A stretch of DNA of 23,281 nt from a virus: positions 1 through 23,281 of IMG/VR virus record IMGVR_UViG_3300008267_000804. The stretch is one strand, 5' to 3'. Of the stretch, positions 14,596-23,045 are shown piece after piece; positions within the stretch are counted from its first letter, which is position 1; the number at the start of each line of letters is the position of its first letter. The translations under genes were made by a program, and so were the position numbers. The notes beneath the pieces are model-generated. The model saw nothing but the letters and a program-made list of their open reading frames with translations. It was not told where the DNA came from and made no database searches.

Positions 14596-16374
14596 ATGTC
14601 AAACGTATTAGAAAGATTAACAGAAGGCGTCGTTGAACGCAACATGTTAAAGGAAACCGAAGCTGTCGTTTCCAAATGGGAAAAGTCAGGTCTTCTAGAA
14701 GGTCTAAAAACTGCTCGCCAAAAGAGCACAATGGCTGTTCTATTAGAGAACCAAGCTAAAGAATTACTAAAAGAATCAACCACTATGGCTGGTGGCGACG
14801 TACAAGGCTTTGCTGCTGTTGCGTTCCCAATCGTCCGTCGTGTATTCGCTGGTCTAATCGCTAACGATTTAGTATCAGTACAACCAATGTCACTTCCATC
14901 AGGTCTAGTATTCTTCATGGACTTTAAACGTGGAACAAACGTTGGTAACGTTGGAGATAGAGTTTTCTCAAAGAATGAATCATTCTTCGGTGACAAACTA
15001 GGTGTTCAAATCACTGGCGGTGTCCAAGTTGATGGTGTAGATTACGCTGAAAAAGGTTTTTATAACTTAGCTAATGGTTATAACACTTCACGTTATAATA
15101 CACTTGTACCAACTGGTAGCGTAAGCGATTCAGTTCTATCAAACGTCACAATTGCTTCAGCAACAGACGCACAAAAGAAATTATTACGTTGGGATCCAGA
15201 CGTTCTTAATGATACGACCTATACAAAGGCATCAGTATTGCGTGTTGCCTTGTCGGCTCTTTCACAAAGCGCTCTATTAGCTGTTCAAGACGTATTTGCT
15301 ACTTCATTAGCTCAAGCTGCTTCATATGCTGCTGGAGCGGTTGGAGATGTAACAGGTTCAGCACTAGAAAATAGCGCTAAAGTTGTTCGTCGTTTAACAA
15401 AAGTAGTAGATGTTGCAGGAACCAAATATCTAGAATTAGTTGTTGTTGCTAACACATCAGCAGCTCTTTCAGCAATCGTAACTGGTTCACACGTTGCTCT
15501 ATCATATCCAATCAAGGACAACCTACAATCAGTAGGTGATAGCGCTCTTGGTGCAGTAGTCGGTGCAACTCCTTGGACCTTTGAAGGATCATCAGCAATT
15601 CCAGAAATTGAATTGAAAGTTGATTCATTCTCAATCACTGCTCGTACCCGCAAGCTAAAGGCTGCATGGACTCCAGAATTAGGTCAAGACCTAAATGCAT
15701 ACCACAATTTGGACGCTGAAGTTGAGTTGACCTCAATGTTATCGGAACAAATTGGTCTAGAAATCGATCAAGAAATCATGAACGATCTAGTCAAGGGTGC
15801 AACCGCTGGTGTCAAATACTGGTCACGCCGTCCAGGTAAGTTCGTAAACCGCGATACAGGCGTTGATATTGGTGGTCCATCATTAGTTAATAACTATGCT
15901 GCGCCTCCAGACTTCACTGGTAACGTTTCAATGTGGTATGAAACCCTAGTTGAAACCATCAATGATGCTTCAGCCCTAATCCACCGTAAGACACTACGTG
16001 GTGGTGCTAACTTCCTAGTTTGCGGACCAGAAGTTGCAAACATCCTAGAGTTCACAAGCGGATTCCGTGCTTCAGTAACTGCTGATGCAGAAAAAGGTAC
16101 AATCGGCGCTGTCAAGACTGGCGACCTAAACAAGAAGTGGGACATCATTGTTCACCCATACTTCCTACGTAACGTAATTCTAGTTGGTCGTAAGGGTGGA
16201 AGCTTCCTAGAAAGCGGCTACGTTTATGCTCCATATGTACCACTACAAAGCACACCAACCATCTTCGATCCAGAAACCTTCGTACCACGTAAGGCTGTTA
16301 TGACTCGTTATGGCAAAGCAATGGTTCGTCCAGATATGTACGCTCTAGTTATCGTACAAGATCTATTAGGCTAA
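14596..16374 (+). CDS. 23: Major capsid protein, gp23-like
   Basis: This 592-residue HK97-fold capsid protein is longer than T4 gp23 (521 aa). Residues 1-60 form a helical propeptide containing VVSKWEKSGLLEGL (24-37) and ending LLKE (57-60). LKE then Ser61 fits the T4 protease consensus (I/L)-x-E, so mature protein would start at about Ser61, just before DVQGFAAVAFPIVRRVFAG (68-86), a T4-type gp23 hallmark. The C-terminal half holds LEIDQEIMNDL and FVCGPEVANIL-like capsid-floor sequence and ends VRPDMYALVIVQDLLG. The strong SD AGGAG lies 8 nt upstream. Codons are more GC-rich and richer in CTA, AAC, ATC and CGT than in neighbouring minor genes, consistent with very high expression. Confidence 0.95.
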   Translation: MSNVLERLTEGVVERNMLKETEAVVSKWEKSGLLEGLKTARQKSTMAVLLENQAKELLKESTTMAGGDVQGFAAVAFPIVRRVFAGLIANDLVSVQPMSLPSGLVFFMDFKRGTNVGNVGDRVFSKNESFFGDKLGVQITGGVQVDGVDYAEKGFYNLANGYNTSRYNTLVPTGSVSDSVLSNVTIASATDAQKKLLRWDPDVLNDTTYTKASVLRVALSALSQSALLAVQDVFATSLAQAASYAAGAVGDVTGSALENSAKVVRRLTKVVDVAGTKYLELVVVANTSAALSAIVTGSHVALSYPIKDNLQSVGDSALGAVVGATPWTFEGSSAIPEIELKVDSFSITARTRKLKAAWTPELGQDLNAYHNLDAEVELTSMLSEQIGLEIDQEIMNDLVKGATAGVKYWSRRPGKFVNRDTGVDIGGPSLVNNYAAPPDFTGNVSMWYETLVETINDASALIHRKTLRGGANFLVCGPEVANILEFTSGFRASVTADAEKGTIGAVKTGDLNKKWDIIVHPYFLRNVILVGRKGGSFLESGYVYAPYVPLQSTPTIFDPETFVPRKAVMTRYGKAMVRPDMYALVIVQDLLG

Positions 16375-16391
16375 TCTTAGCTATTTCTCAA

Positions 16392-17618
16392 ATGAGTAAA
16401 GTAATATTACCAATAACTGGTAATGTAGATAATGTGTCACCAGCGACTCTGCCTTTTGGTGTATATGTAAATGAAAATTATTGGACACAAGAACAAATAG
16501 CGGAATATAAAACAGGCTCAATAGAACAAGTAGCTTTTGTTTATAAAAAAATTGGTGGTGATGTATTAGATATTGAATTAGTTGAGACACAGGTTCATGC
16601 TGCTTACGAAGAAGCTTGTTTAGAATATTCTTATTTAATTAATTTACATCAAGCTAAAAACGCTTTACCATTTGTACTTGGGCAAAGTACAAGCTCTTTT
16701 AACAGCGATGGACAAATTAGTGGGAGCGATCCAAATTTAAACGCAAATCTAGCTTTTCCTAAGATGTCTTTCACTTATGCTAAAAACATAGCAATGTCGG
16801 TAAACAATGAAGTTGGATTAAATGGCACAGAACCAGTTTATTCTGCCTCAATAAATACAATCCCAGGAGTTCAAGATTATGATCTTCAACAAGCGGTTTC
16901 AGCTTCTGGAGTCAATCTCGCTAATAAAAGAGTGGCTATAAGAAAGGTGTTCTATAAAACACCAGCTGCGTCATGGAATTTTTATGGTTATTTTGGTGGC
17001 CTTAATGTTGTTGGCAATTTAAGTACATATGGTCAATATGCAGACGACAGTACTTTTGAAATTATTCCAGTGTGGCAGAATAAATTACAAGCTATGGCAT
17101 ATGAAGACGCGATTGCCACAAGAGTTTCAAATTGGTCATTTCAGATACGAGATAATAAATTAAGATTATTCCCAACACCAAATGCTGCAAGCCCATTAAG
17201 TTTTTGGTTTGAATTTACTATCCCAAGTGATGCATGGGTAGAAACAAACACAAATTTACAATCAGGCGTAAATGGAATTAATAACATGAATTCTCTTCCA
17301 TTTCAAAATATTCCTTATGATAAAATAAATTCAATAGGAAAACAGTGGATTCGTAGATTTTGTCTAGCTCTTTGCAAGGAAATGTTGGGACAAATTAGAA
17401 GTAAGTTTAGTGACGTACCAATTCCAGGCGATAAAGTAACTTTAAATGGTAAAGATTTAATTTCAGAAGCAAAAGAACAGCAAAAAGAATTAAGAGAAGA
17501 ACTTAAAACACAATTAGCTGAAATGACATACGCCAAGATAGGCGAAGATGGCGCGAAGATGATGGAAGATAACAACAAGACTCAAGCATTTATACCAAAT
17601 TTAATATTTGTAGGATAA
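16392..17618 (+). CDS. Putative neck / head-completion adaptor protein (gp13 position)
   Basis: The protein has 408 residues. An early helical segment, ELVETQVHAAYEEACLEYSY (about 61-80), resembles head-tail adaptor helices. The middle is beta-rich with aromatic residues and includes IPGVQDYDLQ and FEIIPVWQNKLQAMAYEDA. The C-terminal helical region contains GKQWIRRFCLALCKEMLGQI (about 316-335) and a long Lys/Glu-rich helix. From memory, this W-I-R-R-x-x-L-A-L-x-K-E-x-L-G-Q-x-R pattern marks a structural protein placed between major capsid and sheath genes in environmental T4-like phages. T4 has neck proteins gp13, gp14 and gp15 here, so a neck role is likely by position; equivalence with gp13 (309 aa) is not established. 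No clear SD precedes the start. Confidence 0.7.
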   Translation: MSKVILPITGNVDNVSPATLPFGVYVNENYWTQEQIAEYKTGSIEQVAFVYKKIGGDVLDIELVETQVHAAYEEACLEYSYLINLHQAKNALPFVLGQSTSSFNSDGQISGSDPNLNANLAFPKMSFTYAKNIAMSVNNEVGLNGTEPVYSASINTIPGVQDYDLQQAVSASGVNLANKRVAIRKVFYKTPAASWNFYGYFGGLNVVGNLSTYGQYADDSTFEIIPVWQNKLQAMAYEDAIATRVSNWSFQIRDNKLRLFPTPNAASPLSFWFEFTIPSDAWVETNTNLQSGVNGINNMNSLPFQNIPYDKINSIGKQWIRRFCLALCKEMLGQIRSKFSDVPIPGDKVTLNGKDLISEAKEQQKELREELKTQLAEMTYAKIGEDGAKMMEDNNKTQAFIPNLIFVG

Positions 17619-17624
17619 TAATTT

Positions 17625-18131
17625 ATGGCTAGAAAGAAAAAAGATCAAAATATAGCGGAAATACCGCCAGAGTCTCCTCCACCGCCATTATTTCTTGGGG
17701 AAAAAGAAAGAAATTTAGTCAAACAAGTAAATGATGAGATTATTGAGCGAATCATAGGGCAGACTATTGTTTATTATCCAATAAGCAGAGAGCACACAAA
17801 TTACCATTCAGTGTATGGCGAGGCTGTTCAAAAAACATTCCTAGCTCCAATTAAAATAAATGCGCTTGTTGAGTGGGAAGGCTCAAAAACAACAACAGAA
17901 ATTTATGGTATTGATCGCTTAACATCAATAACTATAAAATTTCATCGCAGAAGATTAATAGAAGATCAAGAGTTGTATGTACGTGAAGGTGATTTTGTTC
18001 TTTTTGGTGATACATTCTATGAAATCGTTACATTAAATGAAGCTAAGATTTTATTTGGTCAAATAGGCCATAAATTTGAAATTTTAGCTAAATGCATTAA
18101 GGCCAGAGAAAGCATGTTTAATGCAAAGTAA
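17625..18131 (+). CDS. Putative neck / head-closure protein (gp14 position)
   Basis: This 168-residue protein has a basic, Pro-rich N-terminus (KKKDQ, then PPESPPPPLF), the motif NLVKQVNDEIIERIIGQTIVYYPI (centred near residue 42; the motif spans slightly more than these anchors), HSVYGEAVQKTF (about 61-72), and a beta-rich remainder with FVLFGDTFYEIV. The pattern of paired Glu/Ile helix, YYPI and LYGEA/VYGEA is one I associate with neck or tail-completion proteins of environmental T4-like phages. It lies 6 nt after the preceding neck candidate and ahead of the sheath gene, the position of T4 gp14/gp15. It is shorter than T4 gp14 (256 aa), and which T4 protein it replaces is unclear. Confidence 0.65.
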   Translation: MARKKKDQNIAEIPPESPPPPLFLGEKERNLVKQVNDEIIERIIGQTIVYYPISREHTNYHSVYGEAVQKTFLAPIKINALVEWEGSKTTTEIYGIDRLTSITIKFHRRRLIEDQELYVREGDFVLFGDTFYEIVTLNEAKILFGQIGHKFEILAKCIKARESMFNAK

Positions 18132-18154
18132 AATGACATTTCAGAAAAAGTTTA

Positions 18155-18169
18155 ACTATTTATAATAAA
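18155..18169 (+). promoter_or_regulatory. Candidate phage promoter before gp18
   Basis: ACTATTTATAATAAA includes a perfect TATAAT (18161-18166) and shares the ten bases ACTATTTATA with the gap before gp22. It lies about 60 nt before the sheath ATG in an 86-bp gap. No strong -35 box is seen. Confidence 0.45.
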
Positions 18170-18217
18170 TAAAAGCAATAACACATCTTCTCGTTTTATT
18201 CTAAGGAGACATAAATA

Positions 18218-21010
18218 ATGTCAGTTGATAAATTTAAATTTGTAAGCCCAGGTGTACAAGTACAAGAAATTGATAATTCACAACTTCCAAGAACTGGTGA
18301 TACTATTGGACCAGTTGTTATTGGTCGTTCATTGCGTGGACCAATTATGCGTCCAGTAAAAGTTGAATCATTCTCAGACTTCGTTGAAGTATTCGGTGAA
18401 CCACATCCAGGTGGTGTAGGTGGAGATGTTTGGAGAGAAGGTAATAAAACTGCTCCAACATATGGTTCATATGCAGCACAAGCATATCTAAAAAATTCGT
18501 CTCCTTTAACATTCGTTCGCTTGGCTGGATATGAAAATCCTAGCAAAGTAACTGGTCTAGGAGAAGCTGGCTGGGAAACTGATAATGCTTATGGTCTTTT
18601 CGTGGCCCCAATCGTTGGTTCAAACGAAACTTGGTCTATGCCAGCTACTACTGCTTCATTAGCCGCTGTAATTTATGCAGGAGGTGGCAGCTATGGTTTA
18701 GTCGGTAAGCAATTAACTGGTTCTACAAGTGCCGACCAAGGATTAGGTGTTTGGACCCGTGCAACAGGAACAAATTTAAAGTTTAAGATTAAAGTTGATG
18801 GTGTCGAGAAGACAATTAGTTTTGATAAAGATTCGAAAAATTATATCCGTTCAGTTTTGAATACAAATCCAATTTTAACTAACACTTCTATCACAAATGA
18901 TGAAGAAGATTACTTCTTGGGTGAAACATTTAAAACTTGGGTGGAAGAAGTACACGGCGAAGCTGCGCTAGCTTCGCAAAACTGGGCCGCTGTTTTAGTA
19001 AGACTAGCTTCAGCAAATGTTGATTTTGCTGATCATAAGACTGGAGCCAAAGATGCTGAAACTGGCTGGATCGTTTCACAACATTTGGGCGCAACTGGTT
19101 CATTCGCTTCAGTTGATGCGGACAATAATTACCCAGTAACAAATTTATTTAAGTTTGTTGGACTAACAGAAGGCGAATGGAATAGCACAAATTTAAAAAT
19201 TACAATCGAAGATATCAAAGAGTCAACAAATCAATTCTATAAATATGGAACATTTACAGTATCAGTTAGAAAACTATCTGATAATGATTTAACTCCACAA
19301 TATCTTGAAAGATTTACATTAGTTACACTAGACCCAGGTTCACCAAACTATATTGCCAAGGTAATTGGTGATAAATATACAGAATGGGATTATGATAAAA
19401 AATCATTTGTTGAATTTGGCACATATGATAATAAATCAAAATTTATTCGCGTACAAACAAATGCAGACTTAGATGCTGGTTTATTGGAGCCAACATTAAT
19501 TCCATTCGGCTTCTATGGACCAACAATTTATAAAGCAAACACGGCTGCAACAGGAACTTTAAATTCATCAGTTCCAGCATTTGCATTCGTTAATACCGCA
19601 ATTTCTGGAAATGCTGCGTTTACTGCAAGCTTTGCGTTACCAGAAATCCCAACATTATCATCAGCTTCTCTTAGCCCAGCTCCTTCATTTGGTTCAGTAT
19701 TCTTTGGATTTAAGACAAACGTTTCTTCTTCAAAGAAAAATAATGAAGATATGGTTGATTATGTTAAAGAGTTGCCAGCTGGAGCAAAAATTTCTGCTTA
19801 TGCAGCAACCTATAACTCTTTCTTATTCTCGCTCGATGATATTAGCGGTTCAGTTACATCTGGATCAATTGATAAAAATCAACCAGTTGCTTGGAGAGAG
19901 GGATTTAGAAAAGATGGCCTTTCATTAACAGCTAGAGAATTGACTTCTTCAAATGGATCACCAATTGTTTTATCGCAATTTAATCGTTTCACATTACCAT
20001 TATTGGGAGGAAGCGACGGACTGAATATTACAGAAAAAGATCCATTCAATAGAAGAGTATTGGAGACAAATTCTGGAGAATTATCAAATTATGCTTATAA
20101 CAGCGTTAAGGTAGCTATTGAATCAGTATCAGACCCAGAAGTTGTTGAAATGAATGCAGTAGTAATCCCAGGCGTTGAAAATGAAGGCTTAACTGGATTG
20201 TTGATTGATAAGTGTGAAGCCCGTGGTGATGCACTAGCAATCATTGATCTAAAGGGCGATTACGTACCAGAAGAAGGTAAAACAGACGGTGATGAAACCT
20301 CTGCACAACGTAAGCCAGATGTTGATAAAGTCATTGCAAATCTAAAATCACGCGCTATTAATAGCAGCTATGGTTGTGCATTCTTCCCTTGGGTTCTAGC
20401 TAAGGACAACTTAAACAATAATGTTGTTTGGTTACCACCTTCTATTGCCGCTCTTGGAACATTCTCAAGCTCACAAAAGAAGACAGAGCTTTGGTTTGCG
20501 CCAGCAGGATTTAATCGCGGCGGACTAACAGAAGGTTCAGCTGGAATTCCAGTTGTTCAAACCGCTCTAAGATTATCATCAAAAAATCGTGATGATCTTT
20601 ACTCAGTAAATGTTAACCCAATTGCTACATTCCCATCAGAAGGAATCGTAATCTTTGGTCAAAAGACACTACAAGTAACTCCAAGCGCACTAGATCGCAT
20701 CAACGTTCGCCGCTTAATGATTTACTTGAAAAAAGAAATCAGCCGTATGGCAACAACTGTTCTATTTGATCCAAATATTCAAGTAACTTGGAAACGCTTC
20801 ACTAACCAAGCTGTTCCATTCCTTGAAAGTGTTAAATCAAGATTTGGATTAAGTGAATTCCGTGTAGTATTAGACGAAACAACAACAACTCCAGAGCTTG
20901 TAGATCGTAACATCGTTTATGCCAAGATCCTATTGAAACCAACCCGCGCTATTGAATTTATCGCGCTAGACTTCGTAATTGCAAATACTGGAGCTTCATT
21001 TAACGATTAA
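18218..21010 (+). CDS. 18: Contractile tail sheath protein, gp18-like
   Basis: The protein has 930 residues. The N-terminus, KFVSPGVQVQEIDNS (6-20) followed by IGPVVIGRSLRGP and FVEVFGEP, is typical of T4-type sheath proteins. The C-terminal domain, with INVRRLMIYLKKEISRMA, VPFLESVKSRFGL and a final beta strand (RAIEFIALDFVIA), forms the conserved inner layer that polymerises around the tube and contracts. T4 gp18 has 659 residues. The extra 270 or so probably lie in the surface-exposed domains between about residues 110 and 560, where Ser/Thr/Gly-rich segments are frequent. The strong SD AAGGAG lies 9 nt upstream. Codon choice resembles gp23, fitting high expression. A terminator-like hairpin follows. 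Confidence 0.95.
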   Translation: MSVDKFKFVSPGVQVQEIDNSQLPRTGDTIGPVVIGRSLRGPIMRPVKVESFSDFVEVFGEPHPGGVGGDVWREGNKTAPTYGSYAAQAYLKNSSPLTFVRLAGYENPSKVTGLGEAGWETDNAYGLFVAPIVGSNETWSMPATTASLAAVIYAGGGSYGLVGKQLTGSTSADQGLGVWTRATGTNLKFKIKVDGVEKTISFDKDSKNYIRSVLNTNPILTNTSITNDEEDYFLGETFKTWVEEVHGEAALASQNWAAVLVRLASANVDFADHKTGAKDAETGWIVSQHLGATGSFASVDADNNYPVTNLFKFVGLTEGEWNSTNLKITIEDIKESTNQFYKYGTFTVSVRKLSDNDLTPQYLERFTLVTLDPGSPNYIAKVIGDKYTEWDYDKKSFVEFGTYDNKSKFIRVQTNADLDAGLLEPTLIPFGFYGPTIYKANTAATGTLNSSVPAFAFVNTAISGNAAFTASFALPEIPTLSSASLSPAPSFGSVFFGFKTNVSSSKKNNEDMVDYVKELPAGAKISAYAATYNSFLFSLDDISGSVTSGSIDKNQPVAWREGFRKDGLSLTARELTSSNGSPIVLSQFNRFTLPLLGGSDGLNITEKDPFNRRVLETNSGELSNYAYNSVKVAIESVSDPEVVEMNAVVIPGVENEGLTGLLIDKCEARGDALAIIDLKGDYVPEEGKTDGDETSAQRKPDVDKVIANLKSRAINSSYGCAFFPWVLAKDNLNNNVVWLPPSIAALGTFSSSQKKTELWFAPAGFNRGGLTEGSAGIPVVQTALRLSSKNRDDLYSVNVNPIATFPSEGIVIFGQKTLQVTPSALDRINVRRLMIYLKKEISRMATTVLFDPNIQVTWKRFTNQAVPFLESVKSRFGLSEFRVVLDETTTTPELVDRNIVYAKILLKPTRAIEFIALDFVIANTGASFND

Positions 21011-21023
21011 TAAATAAAAATTT

Positions 21024-21061
21024 AAAGCTGTGTACTATATAAAAGTAGTACACAGCTTTTT
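21024..21061 (+). terminator. Terminator hairpin between sheath and tube genes
   Basis: AAAGCTGTGTACT (21024-21036) pairs perfectly with AGTACACAGCTTT (21047-21059) around a ten-base loop, followed by T's (21057-21061). It has the form of a rho-independent terminator with a short T-run. The loop contains TATAAA and the SD of the tube gene follows at once, so it may instead shape tube mRNA processing. Confidence 0.7.
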
Positions 21062-21075
21062 AGGAGAATAAAAAC

Positions 21076-21663
21076 ATGGCATTTTGGAGTACACAAACCT
21101 CTGAACCTTTAAGACAATACAGATGGGTAGTAAATTTTGGAGCGTCTGAATTAACAGCTGGGACTTTAGATGATTTAGTATATGCATTGAAAAAAGTAGA
21201 TAAACCAAAAGCAAAAGTTGGTGAAATTACTCACAAATATTTAAATCATTTTTTCTATTATCCAGGTCGTCTAGAGTGGGAAACAATTAATATGACATTT
21301 GCTGCTATGACACAGCCTAGTGCTACTGAACTAGTGAATAATGTATTAATAGGCGCTGGTTATGGCGTTCCAACTGGGCCAATTGGCACTGCCAATTTAG
21401 CAAGTATTGGCAAGAGAAAATTTAGTAATATGATCGGCGGTAAAGTTGATATTTCACAAATTAATCCAGATGGTGATATTGTTGAAACTTGGAGAATAAA
21501 TAATCCTTTCTTCACGTCAGTTCAATTTGGCTCTCTCGATTATGGAAGCGAAGAGATCGTAGAAATTACTTGCACCGTTCGTTATGACTGGGCGCAGTTA
21601 ATTACAATTAATCCAATAGAAGATGGAGCGGCCCCAGTTGGTCCTGATTTCCCTACAAGATAA
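21076..21663 (+). CDS. 19: Tail tube protein, gp19-like (copy 1)
   Basis: The protein has 195 residues; T4 gp19 has 163. It opens MAFWSTQTSEPLRQYRWVV, contains YYPGRLEWETINMTF (about 56-70) and ends with the tube-protein pattern ETWRINNPFFTSVQFGSLDYGSEEIVEITCTVRYDWA (two anchors, EIVEIT and RYDWA, near 158-175). Gp19-type proteins stack as hexamers to form the inner tube inside the sheath. SD AGGAG lies about 9 nt upstream, directly after the hairpin downstream of gp18, so its mRNA may be produced by read-through or processing. It is clearly paralogous to the next gene. Confidence 0.92.
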   Translation: MAFWSTQTSEPLRQYRWVVNFGASELTAGTLDDLVYALKKVDKPKAKVGEITHKYLNHFFYYPGRLEWETINMTFAAMTQPSATELVNNVLIGAGYGVPTGPIGTANLASIGKRKFSNMIGGKVDISQINPDGDIVETWRINNPFFTSVQFGSLDYGSEEIVEITCTVRYDWAQLITINPIEDGAAPVGPDFPTR

Positions 21664-21674
21664 TTAATATAAAT

Positions 21675-22184
21675 ATGGCATTTTGGACAGATATTTCTCT
21701 AGTAACACCTCTACGTCAATATACATGGTATATTGATTTTTCAGAAGAATTATCTGATTTTAAATTTGCCTTAAAGGAATGCAAGAAGCCAGAATTTGAA
21801 ATTGGGGTAACGGAACACCGTCTCTTGACACACACGTTCCGTTACCCTGGTTTGCTTAAATGGAAGCCAGTAACTATTAAATTTGCTTCAGTGTTTAGCC
21901 AAGGTAAAAATTTAACAGATGCAATTAATTTAATTAATAAAAATTCTGGCTATAATACACCAATAAGTGGACATCAACAAATAAATAAATCTTCTATGAT
22001 ATTAGACCAAAGTTTTATCACAATTACACAAGTAGAAGAAGAAGGTGCAGATATTGAAAAATGGAGATTATATAATCCATTTATCAGTAACGCCGATTTT
22101 GGTTCTTTATCTTATTCAAGCGAAGAAATCGTTGATGTTACATTAACAATACAATATGATCATGCTACATTAGTTGACGTATGA
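21675..22184 (+). CDS. Tail tube protein paralogue, gp19-like (copy 2)
   Basis: The protein has 169 residues and is plainly homologous to the preceding tube protein along its whole length: MAFW start, PLRQYTWYIDF versus PLRQYRWVVNF, YPGLLKWKPVTIKF versus YPGRLEWETINMTF, and SLSYSSEEIVDVTLTIQYDHA versus SLDYGSEEIVEITCTVRYDWA (short anchors quoted; the homology continues between them). It lacks an inserted loop present in copy 1. T4 has one tube protein plus the related initiator gp54, so copy 2 may be a tube initiator or terminator, or a second tube component. The start lacks a clear SD, unlike copy 1, suggesting lower expression. Confidence 0.88.
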   Translation: MAFWTDISLVTPLRQYTWYIDFSEELSDFKFALKECKKPEFEIGVTEHRLLTHTFRYPGLLKWKPVTIKFASVFSQGKNLTDAINLINKNSGYNTPISGHQQINKSSMILDQSFITITQVEEEGADIEKWRLYNPFISNADFGSLSYSSEEIVDVTLTIQYDHATLVDV

Positions 22185-22208
22185 TAAAAAAAGAAAGCGT
22201 AGGCTTAC

Positions 22209-23045
22209 ATGAGAAATAATGAAGAACGTTTTGGAGCGCCACAACAAATTCAAGATGTCGTTCCACCAGCAATCCAACCAAGTTTATCACTAGATTTTAT
22301 AGTTCCAACAGAATTTGTTGATTTACCATCCAAAGGTAAATTATATCCTGATGGTCATCCCTTAAAAGACAAAGAAACAATTGAAATTAAGCAAATGACT
22401 GCAAAAGAAGAAGATATTCTTACTTCTAAAAGTTTGCTTAAAAAAGGTGTGGCTTTAGATAAATTGATTCAGTCGTTAATTGTTGATAAAAATATTAATG
22501 CTGATTCTATGACAGTAGAAGATCGTAATGCGGTTATTATAGCTGCCCGTATTTCTGCGTATGGTGCAGATTATAATACCTCTGTTTCATGCCCTTCTTG
22601 TAGCCAAAAAGTTAAATATTCATTTAATCTATTAGAAAGATTAGTTGTAGAAGAGCAAGAAGAATCCTCTCTTCAAGTTGATGCAAGTGGTTTATTTACG
22701 GTTACCCTTCCATCTACAAAATGGCAAATTGTTTGCAGAGCTTTAAATGGTAATGATGAAAAAACAATCTTAAGGATGTCAGAAGCCAAGAAAAAAAGTG
22801 CAAATGATTCAATTTTGTTAGATCAGCTAGCTTTAATGGTTGTTTCAATTCAAAATGTGACAGATCGCCCTACAATTCTGAAAGCATTATCAGCACTTCC
22901 AGCTGGTGATTCAAGATTCTTAAGGAAAGAATATCAAAAATTAATTAAAGGCATTGATTTAACACAAAAATTTGTCTGCTCATCCTGTGATTATGAAACA
23001 GAGATGGAGGTTCCGCTTTCAGCAGACTTTTTTTGGGTTAAGTGA
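22209..23045 (+). CDS. 26-like: gp26 / T4_baseplate-type tail assembly protein with zinc-ribbon Cys pairs
   Basis: The protein has 278 residues. EFVDLPSKGKLYP (35-47) and IEIKQMTAKEEDILTSKSLL (58-77) are hallmarks of the T4 gp26-type family (Pfam T4_baseplate). Two Cys pairs, CPSC at 128-131 and CSSC at 257-260, probably make one zinc site bridging the central and C-terminal parts. T4 gp26 (208 aa) is required for baseplate hub formation. Its position after the tube genes also matches the tail assembly chaperones of other phages. The 3' end overlaps a second ORF in the +1 frame, with a run of seven T's 9 nt before the stop, so part of the product may be extended by frameshifting. Confidence 0.82.
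   Translation: MRNNEERFGAPQQIQDVVPPAIQPSLSLDFIVPTEFVDLPSKGKLYPDGHPLKDKETIEIKQMTAKEEDILTSKSLLKKGVALDKLIQSLIVDKNINADSMTVEDRNAVIIAARISAYGADYNTSVSCPSCSQKVKYSFNLLERLVVEEQEESSLQVDASGLFTVTLPSTKWQIVCRALNGNDEKTILRMSEAKKKSANDSILLDQLALMVVSIQNVTDRPTILKALSALPAGDSRFLRKEYQKLIKGIDLTQKFVCSSCDYETEMEVPLSADFFWVK

Noticed and set aside
14580-14996. Minus-strand ORF of 138 codons opposite gp23
   Set aside because: It is the antisense shadow of the capsid gene, with no SD and no recognisable protein; the same holds for minus-strand ORFs at 13326-13715, 15312-15653, 18196-18546 and 17315-17578.
19581-19928. Plus-strand out-of-frame ORF inside the sheath gene
   Set aside because: Leu/Gln-rich frame shadow of Ser/Ala-rich sheath sequence, with no initiation signal.
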